A stretch of DNA of 64,000 nt from Flavobacterium litorale (lineage in GTDB: Bacteria > Bacteroidota > Bacteroidia > Flavobacteriales > Flavobacteriaceae): assembly GCF_019613795.1 (NCBI RefSeq), contig NZ_CP080429.1:2096501-2160500 (forward strand), in the 5' to 3' direction. This document shows positions 31,169-42,374 of this stretch, one piece after another. The notes beneath the pieces are model-generated. The model did not search any database and was not told where the DNA came from. It was given only the letters and a program-made list of their open reading frames with translations. The stretch's first letter is position 1, and every line of letters begins with the position of its first letter. The position numbers and the translations under genes are program-made.

Positions 31169-33547
31169 TTAGAATTTAAAATTATAAGTTACACTAGGTA
31201 CTATTCCAAAAATAGAAGTTTTTACAGACTCATTTGCCCCTGTATTCTCATTTTGTCTAAATGTCATAGAAGCAGCATTTTGTCGGTTGTATAAATTGTA
31301 TATACTAAATACCCATTCTCCTTGCCACCCTGTTTTCTTTTCAGGTTTAGGAATATATGTTGCAGAAATATCTAGATGGTGATAAGCTGGAAGTTGATCT
31401 CCATTTCTATCTCCGTAAATAGGGATGTTTACATCCCCATATGTATATTGCCCTTTAGGATATGTAGTGGCTCGCCCTGACTGCAACGAAAATATAGTAC
31501 CAAACGACCATTTATTGTTTAATTCATAAGAAGCTGTAACCGAGAGGTCGTGTGTTTTATCATATCCTGTTCTATACCAGTTTCCATTGTTTATACCTAC
31601 TTCTTCAGCAGTGCGCCCTGGTGTTTTTTGTTCTGAACGCGATAATGTATAAGCAATAAATCCTGTTAGCTTACCTTCATTTTTACGTAACAATAGTTCA
31701 AGCCCGTAAGCCCTAGCTTTACCATTAAGTACTACCTGCTCTATAGCTTCATTAGCAATTAAGTCTGCTCCGTCAATATAATCTATTCTATTTTTAGATT
31801 TTTTATAAAACGTTTCTACTTCAAAGGTATATTTATCATCATTAAAATTTCTGAAATAGCCTAACGCCACTTGGTCAAGTATTTGAGGCTCTATAAATAA
31901 ACCACTAGGAGTCCAGATATCAAGAGGAGTAGGAGATGAGGTGTTTGATAATAAATTAAGGTATTGAACCATTCGGTTATAACTTGCTTTTATTGACTGG
32001 TTGTTGTTTAACTCATAAGCAAATGTTGCACGTGGTTCTAAATTATTAAAATCGGCAATAGTTTGTCCGCCACTATATCTTTTAGTACCTATTGGGTCTG
32101 CTTTTTCGTATATTTTTAAATCGGAGTTATAATTAACAGCCTGATTATTTTCGTATAAGTTCATGGTTTGAGCACCTAGTCTATAAAACATACTATAACG
32201 AATACCATAGCTCATTGTTATTTTATCGTTCAGCCTGTGCTCTGCATCAATATATATAGCAGGCTCAAAGGCATATTTCTTTTCTAATTGTCTTTCGTTT
32301 ATAGAAGACAGGCCACCTGTAGGTGTTATCTTTCCAGGATTAAAGTCATAATAAATAGCATTAATACCATATTTCAGTTTAAAATTGTTAGATATGTAAT
32401 GCTTTAGGTCGTACTTAAAATTATAATTTTTAATTCCAGAATCCCATTTAAAATCTAAAATATCAAGTTCGAGTCCGTAATAATAATCACTATATATAGT
32501 AGAGAGGTTAGAGAATAATTTATCACTAAATAAATGATTCCAACGTAAGTTAACTATCGTGTTACCGTATGTGTTAGAAAATAAATCATCAATTTCAAAA
32601 AGGTCTCTACCAAAATACCCTGATAGGTATAAGTTATTATTTTCATTAAGTTTATAACTTAACTTAGTGTTAAGGTCATAAAAATAGGCTGAATTTTCTT
32701 GATTTGCGAGTTTTAAAAATAGATGGGCATACGAGGCTCTTCCAGCAATAAGAAATGACCCTCTATCTTTAGAAATAGGACCTTCTGCCATAACTCTGCT
32801 GGATATTAGACCTATACCGCCATTCATGTGAAACTCTTTACTATTCCCTTCTTTTTGATATATTTCTAGAACAGAAGATACTCTTCCCCCAAAACGTGCT
32901 GGGATACCACCTTTATAAAGTTTGATGTTTTTAATAGCATCAGAATTAAATACAGAGAAAAAGCCAAATAGGTGGGACGAGTTAAAAATAGTAGCTTCGT
33001 CCAATAGTATTAAATTTTGGTCGGCACCACCACCACGTACATTAAAGCCCGATGCTCCTTCGCCTGCATTGGTAACACCGGGTAGCTGTAATAACGATTT
33101 TATTACGTCGACCTCTCCCAGTACTACAGGCATTTTTTTAATTTCTTCTACCGATAATCGGTTAACACTCATCTCAGGCTTCCTGATGTTTGCCCTTTTA
33201 CGATTATCGCTAATTACAACTTCTTCTAGCTCTTTAGTATCTAGGCTCAGTTGAAAATTCTGCCTAACATCTTTGTCCAGAACTACATTTTCGCGAATCG
33301 TACCAAAACTAACATAGCTAATTTCTACGGTATAGCTCCCTTCTGGTAACGATATGGAGTAAAATCCATACTCGTTAGTAGCAATAACTTTTTCCAGCTC
33401 TAAAATATAAACATTTGCACCAATAAGGGTTTCGTTACTTTTAGAATCTGAAATGGTACCGCTTAACGTAAACTCTTCCTGTGCAAATGCTACAGAAAAA
33501 ATTAACATACAGAGTACACTTAAGCACTCTTTTTTAAATAATTCCAT
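31169..33547 (-). CDS. TonB-dependent receptor with carboxypeptidase-regulatory-like domain
   Basis: An outer-membrane transporter of 792 residues. After a signal peptide ending near FSVAFAQE there is a CarboxypepD_reg-like domain (about residues 27-110, with FTLSGTISDSKSNETLIGANV). A plug domain follows (about 120-230, GASGFNVRGGGADQNLILLDEATIFN), then a beta-barrel ending in aromatic FKF. The C-terminal segment VFSIYNLYNRQNAASM is typical of this receptor class. It pairs with the DUF4249 gene downstream. It has no SusD partner, so it is not a classical polysaccharide-utilisation receptor. The ligand is unknown. Confidence 0.92.
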   Translation of the reverse strand: MELFKKECLSVLCMLIFSVAFAQEEFTLSGTISDSKSNETLIGANVYILELEKVIATNEYGFYSISLPEGSYTVEISYVSFGTIRENVVLDKDVRQNFQLSLDTKELEEVVISDNRKRANIRKPEMSVNRLSVEEIKKMPVVLGEVDVIKSLLQLPGVTNAGEGASGFNVRGGGADQNLILLDEATIFNSSHLFGFFSVFNSDAIKNIKLYKGGIPARFGGRVSSVLEIYQKEGNSKEFHMNGGIGLISSRVMAEGPISKDRGSFLIAGRASYAHLFLKLANQENSAYFYDLNTKLSYKLNENNNLYLSGYFGRDLFEIDDLFSNTYGNTIVNLRWNHLFSDKLFSNLSTIYSDYYYGLELDILDFKWDSGIKNYNFKYDLKHYISNNFKLKYGINAIYYDFNPGKITPTGGLSSINERQLEKKYAFEPAIYIDAEHRLNDKITMSYGIRYSMFYRLGAQTMNLYENNQAVNYNSDLKIYEKADPIGTKRYSGGQTIADFNNLEPRATFAYELNNNQSIKASYNRMVQYLNLLSNTSSPTPLDIWTPSGLFIEPQILDQVALGYFRNFNDDKYTFEVETFYKKSKNRIDYIDGADLIANEAIEQVVLNGKARAYGLELLLRKNEGKLTGFIAYTLSRSEQKTPGRTAEEVGINNGNWYRTGYDKTHDLSVTASYELNNKWSFGTIFSLQSGRATTYPKGQYTYGDVNIPIYGDRNGDQLPAYHHLDISATYIPKPEKKTGWQGEWVFSIYNLYNRQNAASMTFRQNENTGANESVKTSIFGIVPSVTYNFKF

Positions 33548-33887
33548 AATAGTTTTAATGTTTGTTTTTTGATTAAGATTTGATGATTACTGATTGTTTT
33601 ATAAAGTTACTATGTTGTTAACGATGTAGTTTGTAATTTATTATTTAACAATATTAAACTTATGTTTTTATTATTTTGATAAATGGCAATTAATGGTGCA
33701 AAAGTATTTATTATTACTTTTGAAAAGTGCTATAATAGCGGGTATTTGTACCAATTATTTAATTTAGATGGACGAACTGTATAATAATCTGGATAGACTG
33801 TAAATAGTTTCTACCAACTATAATTGTAATGCATACTGTTAACGTAGCAAAAGTAGAATAATTGGAAAAAATGAAAATTAAACTAGT
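33548..33887. promoter_or_regulatory. leader region of the TonB-receptor gene with two -7-like elements
   Basis: A 340-nt AT-rich gap without a gene. On the minus strand it holds two exact TACTTTTG elements, at 33699-33706 and 33848-33855, both followed by C and both preceded by TTTTCA rather than the usual TTTG. The nearer one would give a leader of about 145 nt. Which one is used cannot be told from sequence. Confidence 0.4.
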
Positions 33888-34475
33888 TTAATTTTCACAC
33901 TTAATTTTTAAGTTATTTCGTATAATACTTAAACGCTGTGGCGAAATACCTAAGTATGACGCAACGTATTTTAATGGTATTTTATTTATTGCTTCGGGTT
34001 GCCTGCTATGGAGTACGTTATAAATATGCTCGGCAGTACACGCCTTAAACTCAAGGTGCCTTTTTACCAGTATTTCCGTATAATGTACCAGTAAATTTAA
34101 TAAAAAAGTATTTATTTCAGGGTATTTATCTGCTAGCTCATCAAACGTACTTCGGTACACTTTAATAACCTCACTTTTAGTAATGGCCTCTATTGTTTCG
34201 GTACTATGTTGTTTTTTTATAAAGGCATAAGGTGCCGTATCAATATCTCCCGGAAATGAGAATCCAACAATAATTTCTTGGTCGTTAACATAACGGTATG
34301 CCCTAAACGTTCCCGAAACTACTATAAAGAAAAAATCGCATAATTGTCCTTCCTTAACTATTGTCTCTCCAGCATTTATAGTTACCTCGTTCCCCGAACC
34401 TTTTAGTAGCTCAATTATTTTTACCGTTGCACTATCTTCGGTACAATTAAATTGATTGTTCGGATTAATATACAT
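33888..34475 (-). CDS. Crp/Fnr family transcriptional regulator
   Basis: A 195-residue regulator with an N-terminal cyclic-nucleotide-binding-fold domain (about residues 20-115, with GETIVKEGQLCDFFFIVVSG and FSFPGDIDTAPY). A short C-terminal helix-turn-helix follows (IPLKYVASYLGISPQRLSIIR). Many Bacteroidota carry several such short Crp-like proteins with unknown effectors. The canonical cAMP-contact residues are not evident. It lies upstream of the TonB-receptor gene on the same strand, but with a 340-nt gap, and downstream of icd behind a terminator. Confidence 0.87.
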   Translation of the reverse strand: MYINPNNQFNCTEDSATVKIIELLKGSGNEVTINAGETIVKEGQLCDFFFIVVSGTFRAYRYVNDQEIIVGFSFPGDIDTAPYAFIKKQHSTETIEAITKSEVIKVYRSTFDELADKYPEINTFLLNLLVHYTEILVKRHLEFKACTAEHIYNVLHSRQPEAINKIPLKYVASYLGISPQRLSIIRNNLKIKCEN

Positions 34476-34523
34476 GGGTTATTGGATACTAGCAGTCTTG
34501 AGTTGATTCATATTTGAAATCGC

Positions 34524-34556
34524 AAAAAAGCAGTCAATACTATTGACTGCTTTTTT
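34524..34556. terminator. intrinsic terminator after icd
   Basis: Two 16-nt arms (34524-34539 and 34541-34556) are perfectly complementary, with A-run and T-run ends. It lies 20 nt past the icd stop and before the Crp-type gene. Confidence 0.85.
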
Positions 34557-34575
34557 AAACGAGATAAATAATAAA

Positions 34576-37062
<2,487 letters not shown>

Positions 37063-37099
37063 ACAAAAAAATCCCCCTGCATTGCAGAGGGATTTTTGT
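37063..37099 (-). terminator. intrinsic terminator after rplS
   Basis: A G/C-containing hairpin (37063-37080 paired with 37084-37099) with A-rich and T-rich flanks, about 21 nt past the rplS stop. Confidence 0.75.
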
Positions 37100-37119
37100 A
37101 TAGCATTGTGAATGAAAAA

Positions 37120-37470
37120 TTATCTTCTTCTTTCTTTAATTTTTGCTTTTTTACCTGTAAGGTTTCTAAAGTAGAAGATACGTGCTCTACGTACTTTACC
37201 TTTTTGGTTCACTTCAATTTTTTGTAAAGCTGGCATATTCATAGGAAAAATACGCTCTACACCTACAGAACCTGACATTTTACGGATGGTAAAAGTCTCT
37301 GTACTACCAGTACCTCTTTTTTGGATAACTACTCCTTTAAAAAACTGTGTTCTGGTTTTTTCACCCTCTTTAATTTCGTAGTACACAGTAATTGTGTCTC
37401 CCGAATTGAACTCAGGGAAATCTTTTTTTGTTACAAATTCGTCTTCTACAAATTTTACTAAATCAGACAT
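37120..37470 (-). CDS. rplS: 50S ribosomal protein L19
   Basis: A 116-residue ribosomal protein located at the 30S-50S interface. It begins MSDLVKFVEDEF and contains FNSGDTITVYYEIKEG, RTQFFKGVVIQKRGTGSTETFT, VGVERIFPMN and KVRRARIFYFRNLTGKKAKI, the L19 signature. It has a terminator after it and its own promoter candidate. trmD lies upstream on the same strand, as in the usual rpsP-rimM-trmD-rplS order, but 288 nt away. Confidence 0.97.
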   Translation of the reverse strand: MSDLVKFVEDEFVTKKDFPEFNSGDTITVYYEIKEGEKTRTQFFKGVVIQKRGTGSTETFTIRKMSGSVGVERIFPMNMPALQKIEVNQKGKVRRARIFYFRNLTGKKAKIKERRR

Positions 37471-37542
37471 GATTTCTAATTATTTAAGTTTGAATCAGAA
37501 TAACATTCACGAGTTTCGCCAGAGGTTAATCCGAAGTGGGTG

Positions 37543-37550
37543 CAAATATA
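37543..37550 (-). promoter_or_regulatory. candidate -7 element for rplS
   Basis: Minus-strand TATATTTG, an exact match, followed by GC. It would give a leader of about 65 nt for rplS. The rest of the 37471-37758 gap is AT-rich and shows no gene. Confidence 0.45.
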
Positions 37551-37758
37551 AAGAAAAATTTGAAGCTATAAATTAGTAACAATCAATTTTTTAATTAATT
37601 TTTTCAACTGTTTTGGGCTTTCGCTAAAAATATATTGTATTGTTTTTGAGTACGTTAGTGTTAATTAATATTTCGCTAAACTCGTGTACAGCTTATAAAT
37701 TGGTAGTACAAGTGTTTATATTAGTATTAAAACTACTTTTGTATTGGTGCAATTTAGC

Positions 37759-38436
37759 CTAATCTTCCAGTAAATCAGGGCGCCTGTTTTTAGTATGTTC
37801 CAAAGCTTTATCCTCACGCCATTGGTCTATTTTACCAAAGTTACCACTTAGTAGTACATCGGGCACTTTCCAACCTTTATATTCCGATGGTCGGGTATAA
37901 ATAGGAGGAGAGAGTAAGTTATCCTGAAAACTATCGGTAAGTGCCGATGTTTCGTTGCTTAATACACCAGGTATTAAGCGTATAATGGCATCAGATAGTA
38001 CGGCTGCTGCTAATTCGCCACCAGATAACACAAAATCGCCAATAGATATTTCGCGTGTTATAAAATGGTCGCGTACACGTTGGTCTACCCCTTTATAATG
38101 CCCACAAAGTATAATAATGTTTTTTAGTAGTGACATTTGGTTGGCTATACCCTGATTGAGTGTTTCGCCGTCGGGAGTCATGTAAATTACCTCGTCGTAC
38201 TCACGCTCACTTTTAAGTTTGGATATGCAAGCATCAATAGGCTCAACCATCATTACCATACCAGCACCACCGCCAAATTGGTAGTCGTCTACATTTTTAT
38301 GCTTGTTGGTGCTGTAATCTCTAAGGTTATGTAGGTGAACTTCTACTAAGCCCTTATCAATAGCTCGCTTCAGTATCGAAGCCTCAAAGGGGCTTCGTAA
38401 AAGCTCAGGTAAAACGGTAATTATATCAATGCGCAT
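37759..38436 (-). CDS. trmD: tRNA (guanine-N1)-methyltransferase TrmD
   Basis: A SPOUT-class enzyme of 225 residues that makes m1G37 in tRNAs reading CNN codons and prevents +1 frameshifting. The S-adenosylmethionine knot is [19 protein letters not shown], preceded by [13 protein letters not shown]. The C-terminal part contains NRRPDLL. It starts [13 protein letters not shown]. The usual neighbours rpsP and rimM are not upstream; a DUF1569 gene is. rplS lies downstream. Confidence 0.97.
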   Translation of the reverse strand: MRIDIITVLPELLRSPFEASILKRAIDKGLVEVHLHNLRDYSTNKHKNVDDYQFGGGAGMVMMVEPIDACISKLKSEREYDEVIYMTPDGETLNQGIANQMSLLKNIIILCGHYKGVDQRVRDHFITREISIGDFVLSGGELAAAVLSDAIIRLIPGVLSNETSALTDSFQDNLLSPPIYTRPSEYKGWKVPDVLLSGNFGKIDQWREDKALEHTKNRRPDLLED

Positions 38437-38463
38437 CAGTTAATTTTTCAATTTGCTAGTGTG

Positions 38464-38492
38464 CAAATGTAACAATTCTGTTACTACATCAA
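38464..38492 (-). promoter_or_regulatory. candidate promoter for trmD
   Basis: On the minus strand a TTG (38490-38492) is followed after 18 nt by TACATTTG (38464-38471), an exact TAnnTTTG. The spacing is close to the Bacteroidota norm, and the ATG is 27 nt further on. Confidence 0.5.
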
Positions 38493-38505
38493 GAAATTGA
38501 TTAAT

Positions 38506-38955
38506 TTAAACCCCAAATTGTTTTAAGTGATGGTCTAGGTGTTTCCATTGTAATACATCCCATTCTTTCATTGTCATATTGCCAAAAAATGGATGTTTCG
38601 TGTTTTTTATAGCATCGTGCCCTTCTGTAGCAAAAATACTAACCAGTTCAATCAATTCTTTTTTAGTGTTTTCAAAATCAGGTTCGTTTTCTATTTTAAA
38701 CTGCTTTACAGTAGGTAAATCGCGTGCAAAAGGTTTTGGATCCATGAGTTTTTTCTTTATCATTTTCCCAAAAAGAAAACTCATTAGGGTGGGTTTTAAT
38801 AGGAGTGTACCACGTGCCACTTTTATAGGTTGTTGGCAGTGCTCCATCATTTGGCTAACCGTCATTTTCCCCCATTGTGATAGGGTAATAGGAGTTAGTT
38901 TCTCAATGCGTGCTATTAAATTTTTATTTCCCTCAGGGTCAAAAACGCTTTCCAT
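38506..38955 (-). CDS. DUF1569 family protein (DinB-like fold)
   Basis: A 149-residue helical protein. WGKMTVSQMMEHCQQPIKVARG near residue 32 and HPFFGNMTMKEWDVLQWKHLDHHLKQ at the end match the DUF1569/DinB_2 pattern, in which histidines of a four-helix bundle can bind a metal. The function is unknown; related proteins are linked to bacillithiol- or mycothiol-dependent chemistry. It lies between the methyltransferase (36 nt) and trmD. Confidence 0.82.
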   Translation of the reverse strand: MESVFDPEGNKNLIARIEKLTPITLSQWGKMTVSQMMEHCQQPIKVARGTLLLKPTLMSFLFGKMIKKKLMDPKPFARDLPTVKQFKIENEPDFENTKKELIELVSIFATEGHDAIKNTKHPFFGNMTMKEWDVLQWKHLDHHLKQFGV

Positions 38956-38991
38956 GCTATTTAAAAATTGATTTTCCCAAATATAAGTAAA

Positions 38992-39798
38992 TTATTCGTA
39001 GGTTTTTTCTGCACGTAGTGCATATACCATGGGTATTTTATTGCCCATTTTTTTAATTCGGAACTTTCCTGTTTCAAACTCCTCCATACCCTCCAAACAG
39101 TCATAAGGGCTATAATCATATTCCTTAAACTCTTTTAATTGTAACCCTTTTTTAAGCAGGTTACTAAGTACATCAGCAATGCTATGATTCCACGAAATAA
39201 TATCAGTACTAATATCGGCATCATTATCGGTGTACGAGCCTGCAATGGTTTCAAAAATAGTTTGTTTGTTAAAGTAGCTGTACGCAATATCCGTAAAGGC
39301 ATCATCAAACATCCATACTACGGGATGAAAATCGGCAAAAATAAACTGTCCTTTGGGTTTTAAATACCTACTAACAATACTTGCCCATTTTTCCATATCA
39401 GGTAACCAGCCTATAGTGCCGTAGCTTGTAAAAACAATATCAAATTCCTCATCAAGATGTTCGGGCAAACTATATACATCACAACAAATAAAACGCCCCG
39501 CAATGTTTAATGTTTCCGATAATTCTTGCGCTTTCTCAATAGCCTTGTCCGATAAATCTACTCCCGTAACTATAGCACCCATTCGTGCTAACGATAAGGT
39601 ATCTTGCCCAAAGTGGCATTGTAAGTGTAGTATTTTTTTACCCTTAACATCGCCTAGCAATTCAAGCTCAATACTATTTAAGCTCGATTTTCCTTTTAGG
39701 AAAGAGGGCATATCGTAAAAATCAGAGTTAATATGAACGGCTGTTTTACTGTTCCAAGCTGCCTTGTTAACCAATAGGTAATTGTTTTCGTTTTCCAT
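38992..39798 (-). CDS. class I SAM-dependent methyltransferase
   Basis: A 268-residue methyltransferase. The frame is open to 39930, but ATG 39798 (MENENNYLLVNKAAWNSKT) is chosen because the extension reads into the leader of the divergent gene and passes a promoter-like element. SAM-binding motif I is VKGKKILHLQCHFGQDTLSL, with VTGVDLSDKAIEKA after it and the later segment FDIVFTSYGTIGWLPD. The substrate is unknown. Confidence 0.87.
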   Translation of the reverse strand: MENENNYLLVNKAAWNSKTAVHINSDFYDMPSFLKGKSSLNSIELELLGDVKGKKILHLQCHFGQDTLSLARMGAIVTGVDLSDKAIEKAQELSETLNIAGRFICCDVYSLPEHLDEEFDIVFTSYGTIGWLPDMEKWASIVSRYLKPKGQFIFADFHPVVWMFDDAFTDIAYSYFNKQTIFETIAGSYTDNDADISTDIISWNHSIADVLSNLLKKGLQLKEFKEYDYSPYDCLEGMEEFETGKFRIKKMGNKIPMVYALRAEKTYE

Positions 39799-39819
39799 AC
39801 TATTATAAGTTAGTAACTC

Positions 39820-39881
39820 CAAATTTACATTTTTGTTATGATGTGCTAAAGGTATAAGTAGGAATATTATTTGTAAATTTG
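39820..39881. promoter_or_regulatory. divergent promoter pair
   Basis: Minus-strand TAAATTTG at 39820-39827 has a near-consensus TTTA about 19 nt upstream and serves the methyltransferase. Plus-strand TAAATTTG at 39874-39881 lies 27 nt before the immunophilin ATG. Both match TAnnTTTG exactly. Confidence 0.5.
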
Positions 39882-39908
39882 CGTTTTTAAAATTATAAAA
39901 ATACGATA

Positions 39909-40841
39909 ATGGAAAACGGAATTTACGCAAAGTTCAATACCACAAAAGGTGCTATAATAGTAAAGCTTACACACGATAAAACACCAGGTACGGTAGGAAA
40001 TTTTGTAGGGCTTGCCGAAGGCAATCTTGAAAATAACGAAAAGCCACAAGGAACTCCCTATTACGATGGTTTAAAATTTCACCGTGTTATACCTGATTTT
40101 ATGATACAGGGTGGTTGCCCACAGGGCAGCGGTACTGGCGGACCTGGTTACAACTTTGACGATGAATTCCATCCAGAATTAAAACATGATAAGCCAGGAG
40201 TACTCTCTATGGCAAATGCAGGACCAGGCACTAACGGGTCACAGTTTTTTATTACGCACGTAGAAACGTCTTGGTTGGATGGTAAACATACTGTTTTTGG
40301 TCATGTGGTAGAAGGGCAGGATGTTGTAGATAGTATTGCGCAAGGCGATGCTATAGAAACGCTTGAGATTGTTAGAGAAGGAGAAGAAGCTAAAAACTGG
40401 AATGCTATTGAGGCTTTTAGAACATTTGAGGGCTCGCGCGAAAAGCGTTTGGCAGAGGAGAAAGCGAGAGCTGAAGCTGAAATGGAAAAATTAGCCGCTG
40501 GTTTTAATAAAACCGATAGCGGATTGCGTTACCAAATAATCCAGCAGGGTACAGGTGCAAAAGCCGAAAAAGGTAAAAAAGTATCGGTACACTATAAGGG
40601 TGCTTTGGACGATGGGCAGGTTTTTGACTCGTCGTACCAAAGAAAAAAACCTATTGAATTTCAATTGGGTGTTGGGCAGGTAATACCTGGATGGGACGAA
40701 GGTGTGTCATTACTAAAAGTGGGCGATAAAGCTCGTTTTGTAATTCCTTCGCACCTAGCCTATGGTGCTAACGGTGCTGGTGGGGTTATACCACCAAATG
40801 CTACACTTGTTTTTGATGTAGAGTTAATGGACGTTAAATAA
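39909..40841 (+). CDS. cyclophilin-FKBP fusion peptidyl-prolyl isomerase
   Basis: A 310-residue dual immunophilin. The N-terminal cyclophilin domain (about residues 1-160) shows [19 protein letters not shown], the catalytic region [18 protein letters not shown] and [15 protein letters not shown] charged coiled-coil-like linker (about 170-195, [16 protein letters not shown]) leads to an FKBP domain (about 200-310) with [35 protein letters not shown] and [13 protein letters not shown]. It has no signal peptide, so it is cytoplasmic. It accelerates proline isomerisation in folding proteins. Such fusions are known in Flavobacterium and a few other lineages. Confidence 0.95.
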   Translation: MENGIYAKFNTTKGAIIVKLTHDKTPGTVGNFVGLAEGNLENNEKPQGTPYYDGLKFHRVIPDFMIQGGCPQGSGTGGPGYNFDDEFHPELKHDKPGVLSMANAGPGTNGSQFFITHVETSWLDGKHTVFGHVVEGQDVVDSIAQGDAIETLEIVREGEEAKNWNAIEAFRTFEGSREKRLAEEKARAEAEMEKLAAGFNKTDSGLRYQIIQQGTGAKAEKGKKVSVHYKGALDDGQVFDSSYQRKKPIEFQLGVGQVIPGWDEGVSLLKVGDKARFVIPSHLAYGANGAGGVIPPNATLVFDVELMDVK

Positions 40842-40865
40842 ACCTCTAAACGAACAATATTATTT

Positions 40866-40893
40866 AAAAGCCGCCACTCGGCGGCTTTTTTTA
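40866..40893 (+). terminator. intrinsic terminator
   Basis: Ten-nt arms AAAAGCCGCC / GGCGGCTTTT around the loop ACTC, followed by a T-run, 24 nt past the immunophilin stop. Confidence 0.9.
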
Positions 40894-40955
40894 TTGGAAT
40901 ACTTTTTGAAAGTAACTGTTTAGAATCTTATTTTTACCAATAATATTATTAAACC

Positions 40956-41498
40956 ATGCGATATTTTACTTTATTTTTTATACTCTTTGTTTTCTCTGCC
41001 AATGCACAAGTAATGCATTGCGGTTACGATTTTACATCGTATGTTGTTTTGGATGTACATGAGGCTGGGAAAACAGAAAATATTAAAAACTTAAAAATAA
41101 CAATAGTAGACAGTAAAGGTATTGATGTTATTAATGTAAATAACGTGTATAGTTTTAAAAATGGGAATAGCCCCCTACAGTTTACATCGAACTATAAAAT
41201 AGGAGATGATAATAAAAGATTGGCCGAGGGCGAAAAAGCAATAAAGGAACGTTGGTTTTTTCCGTTTGCGAAAGATAACTACCTGCTTTCGGTAGCCAAT
41301 ACGTTTCCTGCGGATAGGTTTAGCATAAAAGTTGAAGATATTGATGGCGATGAAAACGGTGGTGCATTTAAAACGGTTATAGTACCTTTATACAATTACA
41401 ATATGTACGTTTTATGCTCTAACGATAGCCAGCAAGCTGCTGTAAAATTTGGACGTAAAATGAATAGACCTATTGATATAGTGCTTGAAAAAGAATAG
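40956..41498 (+). CDS. secreted protein of unknown function
   Basis: A 180-residue protein with a clear signal peptide (MRYFTLFFILFVFSANAQ). The mature part has VMHCGYDFTSYVVLDVHEAG near the start, a central KERWFFPFAKDNYLLSV segment and two cysteines. It looks like a beta-sandwich, and the opening resembles a carboxypeptidase-regulatory-like or lipocalin-type strand pattern, but no family is assigned. It sits alone after a terminator and before csaA. Confidence 0.75.
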   Translation: MRYFTLFFILFVFSANAQVMHCGYDFTSYVVLDVHEAGKTENIKNLKITIVDSKGIDVINVNNVYSFKNGNSPLQFTSNYKIGDDNKRLAEGEKAIKERWFFPFAKDNYLLSVANTFPADRFSIKVEDIDGDENGGAFKTVIVPLYNYNMYVLCSNDSQQAAVKFGRKMNRPIDIVLEKE

Positions 41499-41561
41499 TT
41501 CTTAGTATCTGGCTAAAGTTTTTATTGGTGTATTTTAAAATTCAATAATTATTACATTTTT

Positions 41562-41894
41562 ATGCTTACTTGGGAAGAGTTTACAAAAACGGAAATGCGC
41601 GTAGGAACTATTATTGCAGTTAATGATTTTCCTGAGGCAAGAAAACCCGCTTACCAACTTATCATAGATTTTGGAGATGATATTGGTATCCGAAAATCAT
41701 CAGCACAAATAACCAAACGTTATACTAAAGATGCGCTTTTAAACAGGCAAATTGTAGCCGTTGTAAATTTTCCTAAAAAGCAGATAGGTAAATTTATGAG
41801 TGAGTGCCTTGTTTTAGGCGCAGTGGGAGCAGAAGGTGATGTTGTATTGTTGGCTCCAGATAGTAGTGTGACTAACGGATTACGAATTGCATAG
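41562..41894 (+). CDS. csaA: CsaA-like tRNA-binding chaperone
   Basis: A 110-residue single OB-fold protein related to the tRNA-binding domain of methionyl-tRNA synthetase (EMAP II type). The motif MRVGTIIAVNDFPEARKPAYQL, then IGIRKSSAQIT and VVNFPKKQIGKFMSECLVLG, match CsaA closely. CsaA dimers have been described as an export-related chaperone and bind tRNA. It lies 64 nt after the secreted protein gene and ends at a bidirectional terminator. Confidence 0.92.
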   Translation: MLTWEEFTKTEMRVGTIIAVNDFPEARKPAYQLIIDFGDDIGIRKSSAQITKRYTKDALLNRQIVAVVNFPKKQIGKFMSECLVLGAVGAEGDVVLLAPDSSVTNGLRIA

Positions 41895-41899
41895 GTATA

Positions 41900-41925
41900 A
41901 AAAAACTGCCCTAAGGCAGTTTTTT
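41900..41925. terminator. bidirectional intrinsic terminator
   Basis: A-run plus ACTGCC pairs with GGCAGT plus T-run around a 4-nt loop. It lies between the convergent csaA and DUF3276 genes and can serve both. Confidence 0.85.
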
Positions 41926-41927
41926 AT

Positions 41928-42299
41928 TTATATATCTTCAAAATTTACGTCAGTAAAATTCTCCGTTGTAACAGTTTCCTCATCTTTATCTGTAAAGAGT
42001 TTTCTAAAATCTTTTTGATGTCTTTCAGATATCACCTCTTCACCTTTTTGGTCAAGTACATAAGTAGTCATTTCCTCAAGAATCTCTCTAAACGCCGTAA
42101 AATCTTCCTTATAAAGGTATATTTTGTGCTTTTTAAAGTGAAAAGATCCATCTTCTTCAGTAAACTTTTTACTTTCTGTAATTGTAATGTAGTAATCATT
42201 GGCTTTGGTAGCCCTTACATCAAAAAAGTAAGTTCTTCTTCCTGCTCTCAGCACTTTAGAAAAGATTTCTTCCTTTTCCAACATATCATTATCTCTCAT
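41928..42299 (-). CDS. DUF3276 (PUR-alpha-like) protein
   Basis: A 123-residue protein with the PUR-repeat character typical of Bacteroidota: EEIFSKVLRAGRRTYFFDVRATK, YYITITESKKF and KIYLYKEDFTAFREILEEM. Bacterial PUR-domain proteins bind single-stranded nucleic acid, so a DNA- or RNA-binding role is expected. The C-terminal tail is acidic. A start at the second Met (MLEKEE, five residues in) is also possible. It follows the ABC transporter gene after a 75-nt gap. Confidence 0.85.
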   Translation of the reverse strand: MRDNDMLEKEEIFSKVLRAGRRTYFFDVRATKANDYYITITESKKFTEEDGSFHFKKHKIYLYKEDFTAFREILEEMTTYVLDQKGEEVISERHQKDFRKLFTDKDEETVTTENFTDVNFEDI

Positions 42300-42374
42300 A
42301 ATCCTTGGTTTGGTTTATATGATTTACGTAGCAATCAAAAATCTAAAAAAAATCTAAATAATGCAACAAACTTA

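Noticed and set aside
39799..39930. 44-residue N-terminal extension of the methyltransferase
   Set aside because: It runs through the divergent promoter region and into the immunophilin start; the MENENNY start fits the family.
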